The notes under the pieces were generated by a model. That model saw only the letters and a list, made by a program, of their open reading frames with translations. It was not told where the DNA came from and ran no database searches. Below, in pieces: positions 1 to 12,710 of a stretch of 64,000 nucleotides of DNA (the stretch's first letter is position 1; every line of letters starts with the position of its first letter). Made by a program: the position numbers and the translations under genes. Origin of the DNA: Azolla caroliniana (taxonomy: Eukaryota > Polypodiophyta); NCBI GenBank assembly GCA_043228905.1, contig JBHGNT010000015.1, positions 3,286,001-3,350,000 on the forward strand, written 5' to 3'.

Positions 1-3000
1 CTTCCGAACTTCTGTATTCTTGTACTTTTCTTTAGGAATGGAAAAAACTGAAATAAGCTTTTCCTCGAGACCACCTTTCCATTTTCAATGTCTAAACAGA
101 GTTGGAAACCTGAATAATCTATACCCTATATTGTGAGGTCATAGTGCTCAAGACGTCAAGAGGACTTCTTGTGCTGGAATAAAATATGTACAACTTAAAC
201 ATCAATCTTTTACCTACTGTAATAAAATGATTCAATGTTTCCTAAATAGAGTGAAGGAAAGAACCATATGCTACGGACTAAGGAGTTCACCTGGAAATCA
301 AGCTGAGCTTGTGATATTTGCTCCAACAATCGACCGCGCTCCATCCTTAATCCTTTGACTTTATTCAGCTCTGCCAATACTTTTAGCTTCTCCTCTCTTA
401 CATCACGCAAGCGATTAGAGGCTGTATTGAAGTCATCCTTGAGATGAATTTGTTCAGCTGTTAACCTCTCAAGCGTTTTGCTGAAGTTATCCCTATGTAA
501 AGACAACCCCAAATAAATAAGGATAAAAGAAAATGGGTTAGCTTGCCAATTGCAAAGGACAAAATTAAATCATTTATTCAAGGTCCTGCAACTACTGCTT
601 CTCAATGTGCAAATGAGTGACCTTCGATAATCTTCATCATATAGCCATAAATGAGAGATGAATGCATTCCTAATAACCTATGATAGTAAATTAGCCTACA
701 AAGATGCATCAGCATGGAGGCCTCATATCAGGCCTTATAAAACAGACAAAATTGCCTCCAATTACTGAGAGATATCACATTTCCTGAAAGCTAGAAAAAT
801 GAAAGAGCATCCTTACCTTATATCACTAGATTTTACTATTTCTGACTGGATTTCATCAATTGAGCGCAACCCTTGTGCAGAAATATTGAGCTTGTACTCT
901 AACTCTAAAATTTGTGACTTAATAGATTTAGCTTCTTGGCTTAATTTATCAGCTGCATCTACCACCTGGTATAATTTTTCAATTTGCTCCTTCTCCATTT
1001 TTGCATGTACAGTGAGATCACTAAGCTGTAACCAGGAAATTTTTAATTGTCAAACTATAATCTGAAACCCGTCCCAGAATCTAGAACCAAATATATAAAT
1101 AATCTCATAAAATTAGTTATAAACAGCACAGTAGTTATACATCATTTAGAGCTTGACTCTTGCTTTCAAGCTCCTGTTCTAGCTCCATAGTCATCTTTTC
1201 GGTGGCAGGAACAGTTTTCAAAACTAGTTTTACATAATCCTCGTATACGGGCCGCAGCTTCTCTAGCTGTTGTACTTTTGCTTCTGCCTGGGTATAATGT
1301 GAAGCAAGTTCACGGAGATGGTCTGCTGTACTGGAGCTTTTTACTCTTTGCTGTAAAAAGAAAAATCTAATTATGAACTCGATGTTTCAGGAATTAGGTG
1401 TATCCCAACTAAAATTGAACGCTATAAATACTCAACACCTTTCTGACAAAATCATCTTCCTCTTGTGGTGTGAAGGGACGCTCACAGCAAGGACAAACGT
1501 GATTTGCTCTAGCCACTTTCTCAAACGGTTCAAACATTCGCCGCATGCCATCTGCCATATCATGCTGACTGCCAAGCATTTACAATTCAGATAAATAAAC
1601 CATGGATAACAGCATCCCTACTATATTTTTTTTATCATCAATATAAATGCTTTGTTTTCCCTTTTAGAATATATTCAACCTCTGATTAAGAATCAATTAA
1701 CCAAAGCTGCAAACTACTCCTGAACAAAAATTAAATCATCAACTGCTAAAAAGGTCCACCAAAAACTGTTAAAACAGTTCAAAACAGGCTTTTTGATCAT
1801 ATGCAAATATTAAGAGCAGCCTGCAATCAAACAAACAAGAATTTGTACAAAGAACTTTTGAAGAAATTGCAAGTTACGCAACGTAAGCCCATTACAATTT
1901 AGCATCTAATTTTTTAACTGTTCCACACTAATTACAGGATTACATATGAGTTCCATCTATGAAGCACTATCCACATTTCCAACGCTGTGATTCATGATTC
2001 TCACCATACTCATATGCCCACACGTGACTCTGATTATGGAAGGCCCCTCTGCAATTCCAACCCCAACCACAACCTCTTCAGACTGTCCTACCATCTCTGC
2101 TCCTGTGATCAATCATTCAATGAGACCAGTATCTCTTATTGCCCATCAGCAACATCACTGCTAGTTCAAGCTGCAAGTAGTAATGGTAATAGTAAAGATG
2201 CAGTGGCCTCAGCTCCTCAGAATATTGTGTTGCAACTAAGAATCTGATCCCTTACCACATCCAAACAAATGAATGGCTGCAAAGATTGCATCAGTGTTAT
2301 CCCATCATAAAGTGCATGTTGCGCATAAGGATGTCGATGCATGTTGCATGTGGATACAAATCAAAAGAGGGGACCTTCAGGAACCATACATTGCAATTTG
2401 CTACTTTCCACCTCTCTACTCGAGGTTTGCACCTCTCAAAGAATCACCATACCATATGATCTGCTACTATGGGGGATATAGTACTATTAGGAGACTTTAG
2501 TGCACAAACTAAGAATGAACAAACAAATATGTTTGACACCAGCGAGGCAACATATGGAGAAGTTATGGCAGAAGAAGTTGGTCTACAGCACAAGCTCAAG
2601 ATATGACTGAAGTAACATAACAAGGCAAACACTTTCTAGCCTTGAGAACTACACCATAGATTTGTGATATATAATGGTTTGTCACAATGGCCCAAATTAG
2701 ATGCTTTGACATGTTGGAATTCGAAAGTGTCGGGATTAAAGGTAGTTTAGGTTTCTCCAATTAAACTAGAAAAACGTTTTTATATAATTTAATATTTTCT
2801 AATTTTTGTTAGAGTTTACAGTCTCGTTTTCAGAACTGTACTACAACTTCTAAAAGAATATTTTATACACTGAATTGATCCCTAGATAAGATTCCCACTC
2901 AGCATTACATAAGTATTTATGAGGCCATTATTTAGTTGAACCATCAGCATTTAAAGCTCTTCTTCTGAGAGCATATTCTATGTATATTAATAGCACATAT

Positions 3001-6000
3001 ATGTGTGTGTGCATTTTTTTATGCTGTGCTATTTTGTTTTGCTGAACTGCTTTTGCTTTCTTTAATCTCTCCTATGTGTTGAACCCCATAATTGTTTTTA
3101 GTTCTACATCTCTGCCGTTAGATATTTCCGAAAACTGTCATTCTATCTTCTACTTCACAAAAAGGAGGTGCAAGCACAGTCAATTACCTGATGAGATCTC
3201 CGTCTATTATACCCAAAATAATAGAGTTCACTATCCCTGGAAGACCTATTCGCTTGCAGCAGATCAGTTTTATTTACGGTCTGAGGTGAAGGATGGCTGC
3301 ACAAAGGATGTAGAGAGTGGACTGGCTACACACCAATTTATCTGGGAGAACATGTGCATATTGTGAAGTATACAATGACATGCTAGAATTGGCCTCAAGT
3401 CACTATTACACTTTTCAGGAATACATTCATAATGAGCTACTTAATCAAGGTCATATAACCAATGACTCTGTTAAAGGATATAAACGGGAATGTTCATATG
3501 TTTTAAGAGCAGAGCAGTAGAATTTACACTTGCTTGAAATTTGACAAATAGCTAGATATATGATGCTATTATTCAGACTACCATTGCAGAGTGTATGCCA
3601 TTGATGGCTATTATCCCTGAGACGATAGTTGTTAAAAAACACTCATTTTATGTTTAGAATACTTGATGTATTCAACACATACTCTATGTTTTAGAACTGC
3701 CATTTTGAAGTGTTTCATGCATTTGACATATTTTATGTGTTTAATAAGCATTTACCACTTCCAAAAAAATCATTCTTAGATGCATTACAACTATAAGAAG
3801 TATTTAATGTATTCTACCAGTATTTTATCTTTAGAATATGTATTCTAAGTATTTTTAGAAAAGATGGAGCATTTTTAGAACATATAGCATATTATTATAC
3901 ATGTACTCTATGCTAGGTAATCTACAACTATGATTGAGACTTGATCTAGGAGAGAATTTATCACCAAACAAGATATCTGCAAGAGGCATCCATAGGGTCA
4001 TGCACTGATTACATGCTACCATTTCGGTATAGTTTGATGATAGAACCCCATTTAGAGTGGTTTGGAACTATATCCCCCATAGAGTTGTTCTTAATGTCAA
4101 ACTCAGGTTCTTCCATTGAACTCTCTTTTCTAAATTTAAGTGCCTACACTGAATGAAAATAAAGGAAACAAAACAAACCTTTTGCGAACTTCCTTTTTTT
4201 CTACAGCTTCATGCAAATTTGACGAGAACGCATCAATATTTACTTGCACATCTTGCATTGAGCTTAGCCTACCAAGGATGGTTTTCTTTTTTGCTGCAAA
4301 TCAAGGTAATTATTGACTCAAAAAATATGACCATGATTGTTCATGAACACAGAGATCATTTATATGGATTATTCATGTATGCTTCGGTAATAAATAAATA
4401 AACCCTCGGTTCAGCACATTCACACTTTCAACACACCAAAAGAATATAACCTCCCCATCTTGAATATCTTAATAGATATACCAGTTATGTCACAGCAATT
4501 AGTTGGACTAATAATATGGCATATTTTTACTGACATTACAACATAATGGTATCCATAATGCAAGCCTCCATTATGATTCTGGTTATGCAATCCTTTGAAG
4601 AACTTAAATTCCATGTTTCAATACTCTACTTCAACAAACCCATGATAACCCCATGAAAAATGTTCCTCAAGTTACAAAATAAAATATTATCTAGAAACCT
4701 GTGTATGCATAACGATAAACATGCTGAGGTAAAATCAATACATAGTCTACCACAAAAATACATGACAATACATACTGACCATCTCTATCCCTCTGAGCAG
4801 TCGAAAGTTCAGTTCGAGCATCCTGTAGCTTTAGAGCAACCAAATCCGCTTCTTGCTTAGCTACTGCAGCTTTTTCACTCAATGACTTGTACTCCTCGGC
4901 AGCAAATCTATATATAATCAATCAATAGAAACAAACTCATTATAAACATGGCAACTCTGTCAGATGGTAATTGCAATCATTTGAACGAAAAACATGTGCC
5001 TAGAATAGCCTGCTTTCCCAGAGATGACGGAAGTCTGCAGAGTCCTGACAAACAGCCATTTTCATGACAAGTGCTATGGCAATATTTTTACATTAGTTTA
5101 TTTTTATGGGAAGACTTCTTCGAAATTAATACATTGTTTTCTTAAACAACACAAAGGCAAAGACCACCTGAAATGTCAGATAGATTTCCATTCAAGAATC
5201 AATGTGGAGTTTAATTAAACACTAACTCAAAGTAAAATCTAAACAAATTTCATACCTTAACACATCTCCAATATCCTTTTTCACACTTTCCACCCCTGGC
5301 AACCGCCCCTTCAAAGTCCGTTTGATATTTTCTTTGTTCTCTTCCATGCTGCAGTCAACAAGTTACTGTATAATCTTGACATGTCCCAAATATTAAGGTT
5401 AATTACACTATTTTCAAAACTCACAGCTTTTTGAGCCTTCTCTCCTTGTCTACGAAATCTTCCTTCTTCAGGTCAAGCTGCACTCTGTCAACTGATTCCT
5501 TTGCAATTCCATCCTTCTCACGATGAAGGGTCTTCAACCTCTGCTCTAACCGATATATCTCTACTCTCAAATTGTCAATTTCAGTTTCAAAATTCTTCGC
5601 ATTAAGCTTGCTGCTTTGTCTATTCACTTCATCTTCCTGTAAAACATCATAGATTTGAAAGGTAAATACCTATAAGATACAATAACTCTTTCAGTAAAGT
5701 ATAAAGGTAGTGCAAGAATGCTAACAACCACCCTAACTTAGCAGTAAACATGTTTCAATGCTCAAGTAGAAGGTAACAGTCCTGGAAACGTGAAATCATG
5801 TAATGTATTTGGAATATTGACTGTTCTGCTGCAGTAGTTAAGAGTAGATAGCAGATGACCATTACAGTTTCATAGCAACCTTCTGTGCAACTATCACATT
5901 ATCTCCCGCCATCGCAGGTGCTTCCCTCGCTTCGGAGACCTTTCCATTCTGGATCGACCTATGCTAGAGATCTTTCGAAGACAAAAGCTACAATATATCT

Positions 6001-9000
6001 AACTTGAGAATCTCACATGTGCCAAAAACCAGATTCCCTTGTCTCTTTTTATCTTATTTACTTTTATATTTACAGAGTAATTTTTATTTTATATTGATTT
6101 GTTGTTCTCAAAAACAAGACAACATTTAAGATATAATCTCTTGTTTGGTCTTATAGGCCATTTTGGCCTTCTTAAAAGATGTTAATATATCTTTCTTTCT
6201 TTCTTTCTTTCTAGTATTGCACCTATAGCAAACTCTCGAGGGGGGTTACAGAACACTTGGATACTATACAGTCTTTTACACGAGATACTGGACTCTTAGT
6301 GAACCTTGGAAAAACCAAGGTCATGGTGTTTAACATTTCATCTCAGTGGATTGAGGAGGTTCACAACTGGTCATGCATGGACGAGAGAGTGGATTGTATA
6401 CATCAATATCTTTATCTTAGTGTAGTGTTCGCAGGACCTATCTTCGCCATGAGAGTTGTGCATGCTCAACTTACTAGGGAGCATGCAGCACACATTAGAG
6501 GACTAAGAAGGATGTGCTCAAAGACCCATGCCAATAGCTATGTACTGTGGTTATTTGATACTCTTGTTACACCTTCAATTCTCTATGGTGTACAGAATTG
6601 ATGATCTAGTCTGGACCGTCATCACAGACCTGGAGGCATCTCTGGTGTATAGAAATTGATAGAGAGAGCTGTTGTATCCATGATTGCCAAATGATTCAGA
6701 CTAAATCATCGGTGCCCGTGATATTAAAAGATTGACCTTATGAGTTGTGGAATTGCCCAAATTGACAAAAAGTGACAGAAAATAGATAGTCTCATTGCAT
6801 TAATGTCATAATCCCCCGGGCGTCTTTCACTCAAGAGGGCATTGATGTCATACATCATAATGTTGCAAGAGCATTCATGGGCTGAACCACTCAGATTCTA
6901 CGACTCCTAAATATGTGATTATTTATTTTGTACGTTGTATCCGCCCCTTCACTTGTACCCATTATTTTGTACGTTGTATCCTCCCCTTCACTTGTACCCA
7001 TGGTTCCTATATCATTGTACTTCAATCACAGTGTAGTTCCACAGAGAAGCTACATAATTTGGGCACAGCTTATTGTTGCTTTCTTTTCGAAGACCTCTAT
7101 AATATTCACATGGATGTAGCTTTTGGTCTCATTGGTCACTTTGGCCTTTTGAAGATTTTTATCATATTTCTATTTTTCTCTTCAAGACACACTTCTTACA
7201 CACATCAGAAGTTGGATTCATCATCAGGCCACCATCTTCAATCATATTTCTATTTTTCTCTTCAAGACATTACAAGACACACTTCTTACACACATCAGAG
7301 GATGGATTCATCATCAGGCCACCTTATATGGACATACATCTATCCTATGCGTTACGCAGTGTGATAGGGCAGCTGTGAACTTCATCACATCAATTAGAGA
7401 TTGAGGTAGGCAGATATACACGTATACCTGTAGAAGAAAGAATTTGCCAATTGTGCCATCAAGGAGTGGAATCCGAAGAACACTATGTTTGTCACTGTAG
7501 TGTCTTTTATGAAATCAACGGGAGATACCATTGCCTCTTTAAACAAGGCTTTGGCCCAGTACGCAAGGTAATGGAATATGAGGACCAACGGTGCCTAGGA
7601 CTTTTCTTGCTAGAACTCAAGAGACAGGGAAAAGTTGTTGATTGACAATAACACAGCAACACAAGCTCATCCACAAAGGACAATCACAACTTCCTTTAGT
7701 CCCATCACTCCTACTAATGCTACGAGTCAATCAAGGGATACACTAATGGGCTCCCGACCAGGACATAACAAAGGGATTACAATAGATCAGGCAATAGCAA
7801 TTTGTCGTGCACATAGGCCACGCCCCCATGGACCACGTTCGCAACAGCCTTGTCATCGACAAATAAAGGTCATTATCTCCCGCCATCGCAGGTGCTTCCC
7901 TCACTCCGGAGACCTCTCCATTTTGGATTGACCTATGCTAGAGATCTTTCGAAGACAAAAGTTACAATATATCTAACTTGAGAATCTCACATGTGCCAAA
8001 AACCAGATTCCCTCGTCTCTTTTTATCTTATTTACTTTTATATGTACTGAGTAATTTTTATTTTTATTTTTATTTGTTGTTCTCAAATACGAGACAACAC
8101 TTAAGATGTAATCTCTTGTTTGGTCACATGGGCCATTTTGGCCTCTTAAAAGACATTAATATATCTTCCTTCTTCTCTGAGACCATAATAGGAAAGAATG
8201 CCTGAAATCTGCATGGAAAAAGAAAGAAAGAAAGCTATATCAAAGTCTTCTAAGGACAAGGTAGCCAGAAACTTCAAAACTATACGTTCTTAAAATGGAA
8301 CCAAGGTTAGAAATTTAATCACATATATAGCACCATTACCATTTGTTTTTCCTTTTCATCCAGTCCTGCAACATCATATTTGGTTTGCGAAAGATCTTCA
8401 AGGTCTGCATCAATCTCCTCAATGCGTTTTTCTGACTCTTCCTGCCACATAGCACTTTGAGACTACTTTTCCCTCTCTACATTTATAATTCAAGGCCTAA
8501 TAATGGACTTAAGCATGCCTACCTGAGCCTTTCTCTTTGCCTCAAGGTGACCCTGCAATTCACTGAGCTTCTTGCTATTTGCCTCTACACGCTTCCATAC
8601 TTTTATAACCTCCACCTCACCAGCTTTCTGTATCGCTAAAATTGAGCTTATTTTTTCATAGAAATACAAACTTCAACCAGTGGCAGAAAACACAAGCTAC
8701 CTTCTTGTCTTCGATATCTTTCAGCAGCTCTTTCAAACGGAGCTCCGCCCGTTGTGTCATCTGCCTTGCCACTTCATGGCTTATAGATGATCCTATCGTT
8801 CCTAGATTATAATCATGAAACAACGTTTGTATTTTCTCATCACGCTCTTTCTCGAGTTCCCTGTATGTCTGCATAAAAAGGTGACCTATAAGCATAAAAG
8901 ACTCCATGACCAAGTAGCCCATCGTCAAAAAGTAAGATTTCAATACCTCAGCTTCAGCATGTTGTTTGCCTATGTTTAGACTTTCATCATTTTTCTTTTT

Positions 9001-11897
9001 ATTGAGAATCTCTATCTGTGTGATATTGTCTGCTATATCTCTTTCCCCTTTGCTAATCTGAATCTTCAGAACCCCAAGATTCTTATCAAACTGTGTTTGC
9101 CACTCCAAAAGCTCCTCGTCAGTATCTGGTCATGATAATCACACAAAGAAGATGTCAAAAAATTTAATTATGCACCTAGTTACATGATGATTGTACATGA
9201 GGCAAGTATGTCCTCACCTTCCACATCCTCGGCAAGCTTAGCATATTGCTGTTCTTGTAGTGCAAAGAGGGTGCTTCTTTTGCTATTTAGAAAGCGAACC
9301 TCCTCATGTAGTCTTCTAAGCTCTTTGATTGTTTTATCATGGTTGCTAATGCTCATTTGGACCTCTGTTATCTCTTTATCAAGTTTCTGAATCTGAGACT
9401 TCAACTTATTTGTGTTGTCTGTGTCATGGGAGATATTCTCTTGGAGCTGGTTTTCAACAGGCAATAAAAGCAAGATATGAGAATATAACAGTGAAAATAT
9501 GGAAATCTATGGTAGCATATTAAAATATATACCTTGTATGCCGCATCTTTTAGAGTCTGTAAATTCTCTAATTTTAATTTCTGCATCTTGATATCCTGAG
9601 CTTGCTCCTTGTGAAGCTTTTTTATCACTTCCAAAGCTTTTGTGTATCTGCAACAGCAACAGCCAGTATACATCACCTGCTAACTCAAATAAGGTTCAGT
9701 TATTGACGTTTTCAATTTATAATAGGCAAGTGATAGTCTGCGTAACGTTCAACTAAAGAGATAAAGCCAGGTCTTCCATTTATGCACTGGTTATTGATCC
9801 AATGATGCAAATAGATGAGCTTTGTGGAATTTTTGCATCCAGTGTAAATGTTCAGTTCAGTTCATAATGTTGACAAAAGGCTGCACGTTGTTCTATTCTC
9901 TAACCATTTCAGCTGTTGAATGTCTTTGTCATTTGCATACATGTCAAAGCTCAATTAAGAAATTGACATTCTACTGTTAATACTACCAAAGAAACAACAT
10001 TATATATTATAAGTAGACAAGAAACACATTACTTGGTGGCTGAGAAAATATCATCAAATTTCTTCTTTAAGACTGATCCCTCTGCTAATGGCCAGTTAGC
10101 TTCATCCTGATGCACAAAAATCACATTCTCTAGGATGGCTTTTGAAACTCCCATCAAAGCTGGAACTTCCCTATCCATATCAGCACATCGATAGCTCAAG
10201 CAAACTTTCTGTATTGCCAGGTTCAACTCATGAGTATAGGAAATAGCACACTCTCTGTATATACCAATGTATAAAATGTGCTGTAATTAATACCTCTCCA
10301 GTCTGTGGATCAATCGTCTGCAACACACTTTCAATAGCTTTGTACTCCATTTTAGTTCCTTTCTGAGTCAATTGAAAGGATCGGATGCACACCACATCCT
10401 TTCCTGCTGCTGTCTTAAACCTAAGTTTAATCTGCCCCTTAATTTCTGTCTCTCCTGCGACCTGCCACCACCAAATAAAAATGGCATGCCAAAATTAATA
10501 CATAATTTGTTTTTCCTTTTCGAATCACATAAATTTACAGTACACATTTCAATGGAGTCGGCTATTGTATTCCCTACTTTTGGATCATGCACAAAGCTTT
10601 GGCCTGATCTTGCATTTGGCGGTAATTCTCCTGTACATGCATGCTTCAAAGCTTCAATAATTGTCTGCAAATACATGAGATACATTGACTGAAAGTGTGG
10701 TATAAAAATCCCAAAGAAGATTTATCATAGAGATGGTTGTACAGCAACAAGGAATCTCACAAACCCATTATCTATGACATCATTGAATAGACTCATTCAT
10801 AAGTACAAGATAAGGGCATGCCTCATGTAAAGAAAGCACAAGATCCAAAGTGAAAGAGGTAAAGGTTGTTGAATAATACATTGATCAAGGAATATGTAAA
10901 CTATTAACTATGGATCCTGCTAACTCATGACACTTATGCTCAACTGCACATAATACATCCCATTCTTTACTTAACAAAGTTTCCCATAATATATACTTCT
11001 TATGAGGAGAACATGCCCCTCTCACATTCCATGTTACCACTTTTATTCAATCAACAATGTTATGGGTGCACTTGCTCCTTTAGAGCAACCAATGTCATGA
11101 AACTAGTCAAAGCATGCTCCAATGCTGCATATGGATTTTCATGCACCACATCCTTAGGGTTGTCTATCGAAATCTTTCGTTTAGATTCTCCATAGATGAG
11201 ATTATTCTTCTATCAACCCTTCTTTCCTCTTCGTGGGTTGGTTGAGTGGAAGTGGCAATGACAGAAAACCAAACAACCCACTTCATTTCACATCTTGAGA
11301 TTATCTGAAAGATTACCCAAGCTTATTCAATTCTCTTCATCCCACCATTAGTTGATCAAGATGTTAGCACCACACCTTATACTGGATCAATGTTCATAGC
11401 ACATGGAAGCTCCCTTTACATAGTTGTGCTCTTGGAGGACATTTCTCTAGACAATTGGCAAGTGTGTGATACTTCATGTTGGTACATACAAAATGGAGTT
11501 ATGGTGATACTTCATGTTGGTATACACAAAATGGCATTGTGATTTGCATTACAAGGATCAGCATATGAGTGGTACACCGTCCGCACCAATAGAATCTCTT
11601 TTAATGGTGGTATTGGGTCACAATGATCATGTCCCACACCTTCTGATGATGTTAAAATAACATCTTTATTGACTCCCTCTCTTTTACAAGACTTCTAAAA
11701 GATTCACATGGACATGTAATTCTTGTTCTCATGGGTCTTTTTGGCCCCTTCAAAGACATTAATACAATGTTTCATTCCATTTTCATCTCTCTCTCTCGAT
11801 GAATGGGTAAATATCCCATTTTTGTTGTACACCTTTTGTCTCATGGGCCAATTTTGGCCTTAGAAGACGTTAATATATCTTTCTTTCTTTCTTTCTT

Positions 11898-11970
<73 letters not shown>

Positions 11971-12523
11971 TCAAAGACGAGACAACACTTAAGATGTAAT
12001 CTCTTATTTGGTCTTATCGGCCATTTTGGCCTCTTAAAAGACGTTAATATCTCTCTCTTAACTATCTTTCGAAATCTTGATAAGCATATGCACATACATA
12101 CACATACATATACATGCTTGCTTGCTTGCTTATACATACATATATAAATGTGCTTGTAAGTATGTAAGTACGTCATGTGCATATGTACATATATGTGTAT
12201 ATGTCCGTACGTAAGTGCGTTTACACGTATGTAAGCACGTACAATACGTTCGTATGTATGTATATGTGTGTGTATGTGTGTATATGTGTATATGTGTGAA
12301 TATGTGTGTATGTATGTATACATATATGTATGTATTGTACGCATTCTTAGATACTGTATATATAAAGCTATACGTATGCACGTAAAAGGAAGGGACCTAC
12401 CGTTTTCCCAGCACCATTTGGTCCAACGATGAGAGTGAGGGGTTTGAAGAAGGTGATGACGTTAGTGTTGTCGGGGCTGAAACTGCGTATGCCCTTTATC
12501 AGCATCTTGTCCACGGTACTCAT
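1..12523 (-). CDS. RAD50: RAD50 DNA repair ATPase, N-terminal ~938 codons (gene runs off left edge)
   Basis: SMC-like ATPase of the MRE11-RAD50-NBS1 complex, which tethers and processes DNA double-strand breaks in the nucleus. I rebuilt the exons by splice sites and phase: 12523-12401, 10664-10578, 10461-10294, 10208-10033, 9647-9533, 9446-9218, 9125-8947, 8868-8701, 8627-8523, 8441-8340, 5636-5425, 5348-5256, 4907-4780, 4293-4179, 1568-1439, 1350-1141, 1025-817, 492-291, 63-1 (partial). All phases agree. Visible features are Walker A GPNGAGKT (residues 34-41), the Q-loop [11 protein letters not shown] (about 157-167), a long coiled coil (about 190-660), the zinc hook CPCC (692-695) and the start of the returning coil. 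Plant RAD50 is about 1,316 aa, so the C-terminal lobe (signature, Walker B) is missing here because the window ends. The start is the ATG before [14 protein letters not shown]. Exon 19 has a weak acceptor (AG at 65-64) and is the least certain. Introns 1, 10 and 14 are enlarged by retroelement fragments. Confidence 0.96.
2260..2640 (+). pseudogene. LINE endonuclease fragment in RAD50 intron 14
   Basis: Within the 2.6-kb intron (1569-4178) a plus-strand stretch translates to pieces such as [15 protein letters not shown], and after a frame change [13 protein letters not shown]. These resemble the apurinic-endonuclease domain of non-LTR retrotransposons (the CYxPP and GDFNA motifs). The reading frame is broken and no reverse transcriptase follows in this intron, so it is a decayed fragment. 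It lies antisense to RAD50. The family call rests on motif recognition only. I see nothing else coding in the rest of this intron. Confidence 0.6.
5890..6213 (+). mobile_element. 5'-truncated LINE 3'-end copy A in RAD50 intron 10
   Basis: About 320 bp that begins cattatctcccgccatcgca and ends in (TTTC)n. It is repeated with few differences at 7873-8185, so the two copies flank a 1.66-kb segment in direct orientation. The end contains the motif ggccattttggcc followed by gatgttaatatatc and the TTTC tail. It has no coding content. The best reading is the 3' untranslated region of a LINE, since the second copy lies directly downstream of LINE coding sequence. Confidence 0.65.
6226..7645 (+). pseudogene. 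LINE reverse transcriptase C-terminal remnant
   Basis: The stretch 6226-6600 reads through the non-LTR RT region downstream of the catalytic motif, with [14 protein letters not shown] and [17 protein letters not shown]. The stretch at about 7404-7645 has a C-x2-C...H...C pattern ([19 protein letters not shown]) and ends near [11 protein letters not shown], typical of the C-terminus of this LINE type. The two parts are separated by stops and inserted sequence, so no functional protein is possible. The catalytic palm motif is absent because the copy is 5' truncated. Confidence 0.7.
6922..7322 (+). repeat. two short tandem duplications inside the LINE remnant
   Basis: A unit of about 39 bp starting attttgtacgttgtatcc occurs twice at about 6922-6999. 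A longer unit of about 75-85 bp starting atcatatttctatttttctc occurs twice at about 7164-7322. Both lie in non-coding parts of the element and look like local replication slippage. An open frame of 149 codons across them is an artefact of the duplication. Confidence 0.6.
8091..8190 (+). repeat. LINE 3'-tail motif (copy in RAD50 intron 10)
   Basis: Shares with 6115-6213 and 11966-12065 the order gagacaacacttaagatg, taatctcttgtttggtc, ggccattttggcc, ttaaaagacattaatata. The block ends in a pyrimidine-rich run. The GGCC-ATTTT-GGCC core is a perfect inverted repeat that could form a hairpin. Confidence 0.65.
11640..12070 (+). repeat. cluster of three LINE 3'-tail copies with (TTTC)n/(CT)n in RAD50 intron 1
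   Basis: Three diverged copies of the tail motif lie in tandem at about 11640-11790, 11815-11900 and 11966-12065. The middle one ends in (TTTC)n, which grades into a CT tract of about 65 bp (to about 11966). The third copy begins immediately after that tract. Intron 1 runs from 10665 to 12400, and the cluster occupies its 5' half in RAD50 orientation. No coding sequence is seen in the rest of the intron. Confidence 0.7.
11879..11967. repeat. (TTTC)n/(CT)n microsatellite
   Basis: An almost pure pyrimidine run of about 90 bp, TTTC units followed by CT units, between two LINE tails. It gives long spurious open frames of Ser/Leu or Glu/Arg on the two strands. Confidence 0.95.
12085..12380. repeat. 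degenerate TGTA/TACA tetranucleotide-rich tract
   Basis: About 300 bp composed mostly of interspersed tgta, tgtg and tacg units just inside RAD50 intron 1, next to exon 1. It gives repetitive open frames rich in His, Thr and Tyr on the minus strand that are not genes. Confidence 0.85.
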
Positions 12524-12552
12524 CCCTCCCTTCCCTCCCTCCCTTGGCCTTC

Positions 12553-12616
12553 TCACACACACACACAGACAGACAGAGTTCAGACAGACAGACAGACAAA
12601 CAGACAGAGACAGACT
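12553..12616. repeat. (CA)n/(GACA)n repeat in RAD50 5' untranslated region or promoter
   Basis: A run of CA, then repeated agac/acag units, starts about 30 bp upstream of the RAD50 ATG (12523). On the transcribed strand this is GT- and CTGT-rich. It probably belongs to the 5' UTR or core promoter. No TATA box was recognised. Confidence 0.8.
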
Positions 12617-12710
12617 TCTCCAACTGTACTGAGCTGAAAGATCGATGTATGTATGTACATAGTGTGAGGTTTCATTAAGTTTTATGAGAGAGAACTCTCA
12701 ATTTCTTTTG

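Larger units (their letters stand above)
6214..8190 (+). mobile_element. 5'-truncated LINE (RT C-terminus, zinc knuckle, 3' tail) in RAD50 intron 10
   Basis: A non-LTR retrotransposon remnant, antisense to RAD50. It holds the end of the reverse transcriptase domain, a cysteine-rich C-terminal motif and the same 3' untranslated sequence as copy A immediately to its left. The head-to-tail order suggests that one copy inserted at the TTTC tail of the other. The interior is disturbed by a further tail-like piece at about 7095-7180 and by two tandem duplications. No target-site duplication could be assigned. Confidence 0.7.

Noticed and set aside
6915-7364. 149-codon plus-strand open frame
   Set aside because: Created by two tandem duplications in the LINE remnant; repetitive and without known motif.
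5890-8190. LTR retrotransposon delimited by 310-bp direct repeats
   Set aside because: No primer site, no polypurine tract and no short TSD; the interior is non-LTR RT and the repeats end in the LINE tail.
11803-12344. Open frames of 114 and 167 codons on both strands
   Set aside because: They translate the CT and TGTA simple repeats and cross RAD50 intron 1. Composition is Ser/Leu, Glu/Arg or His/Thr/Tyr only.
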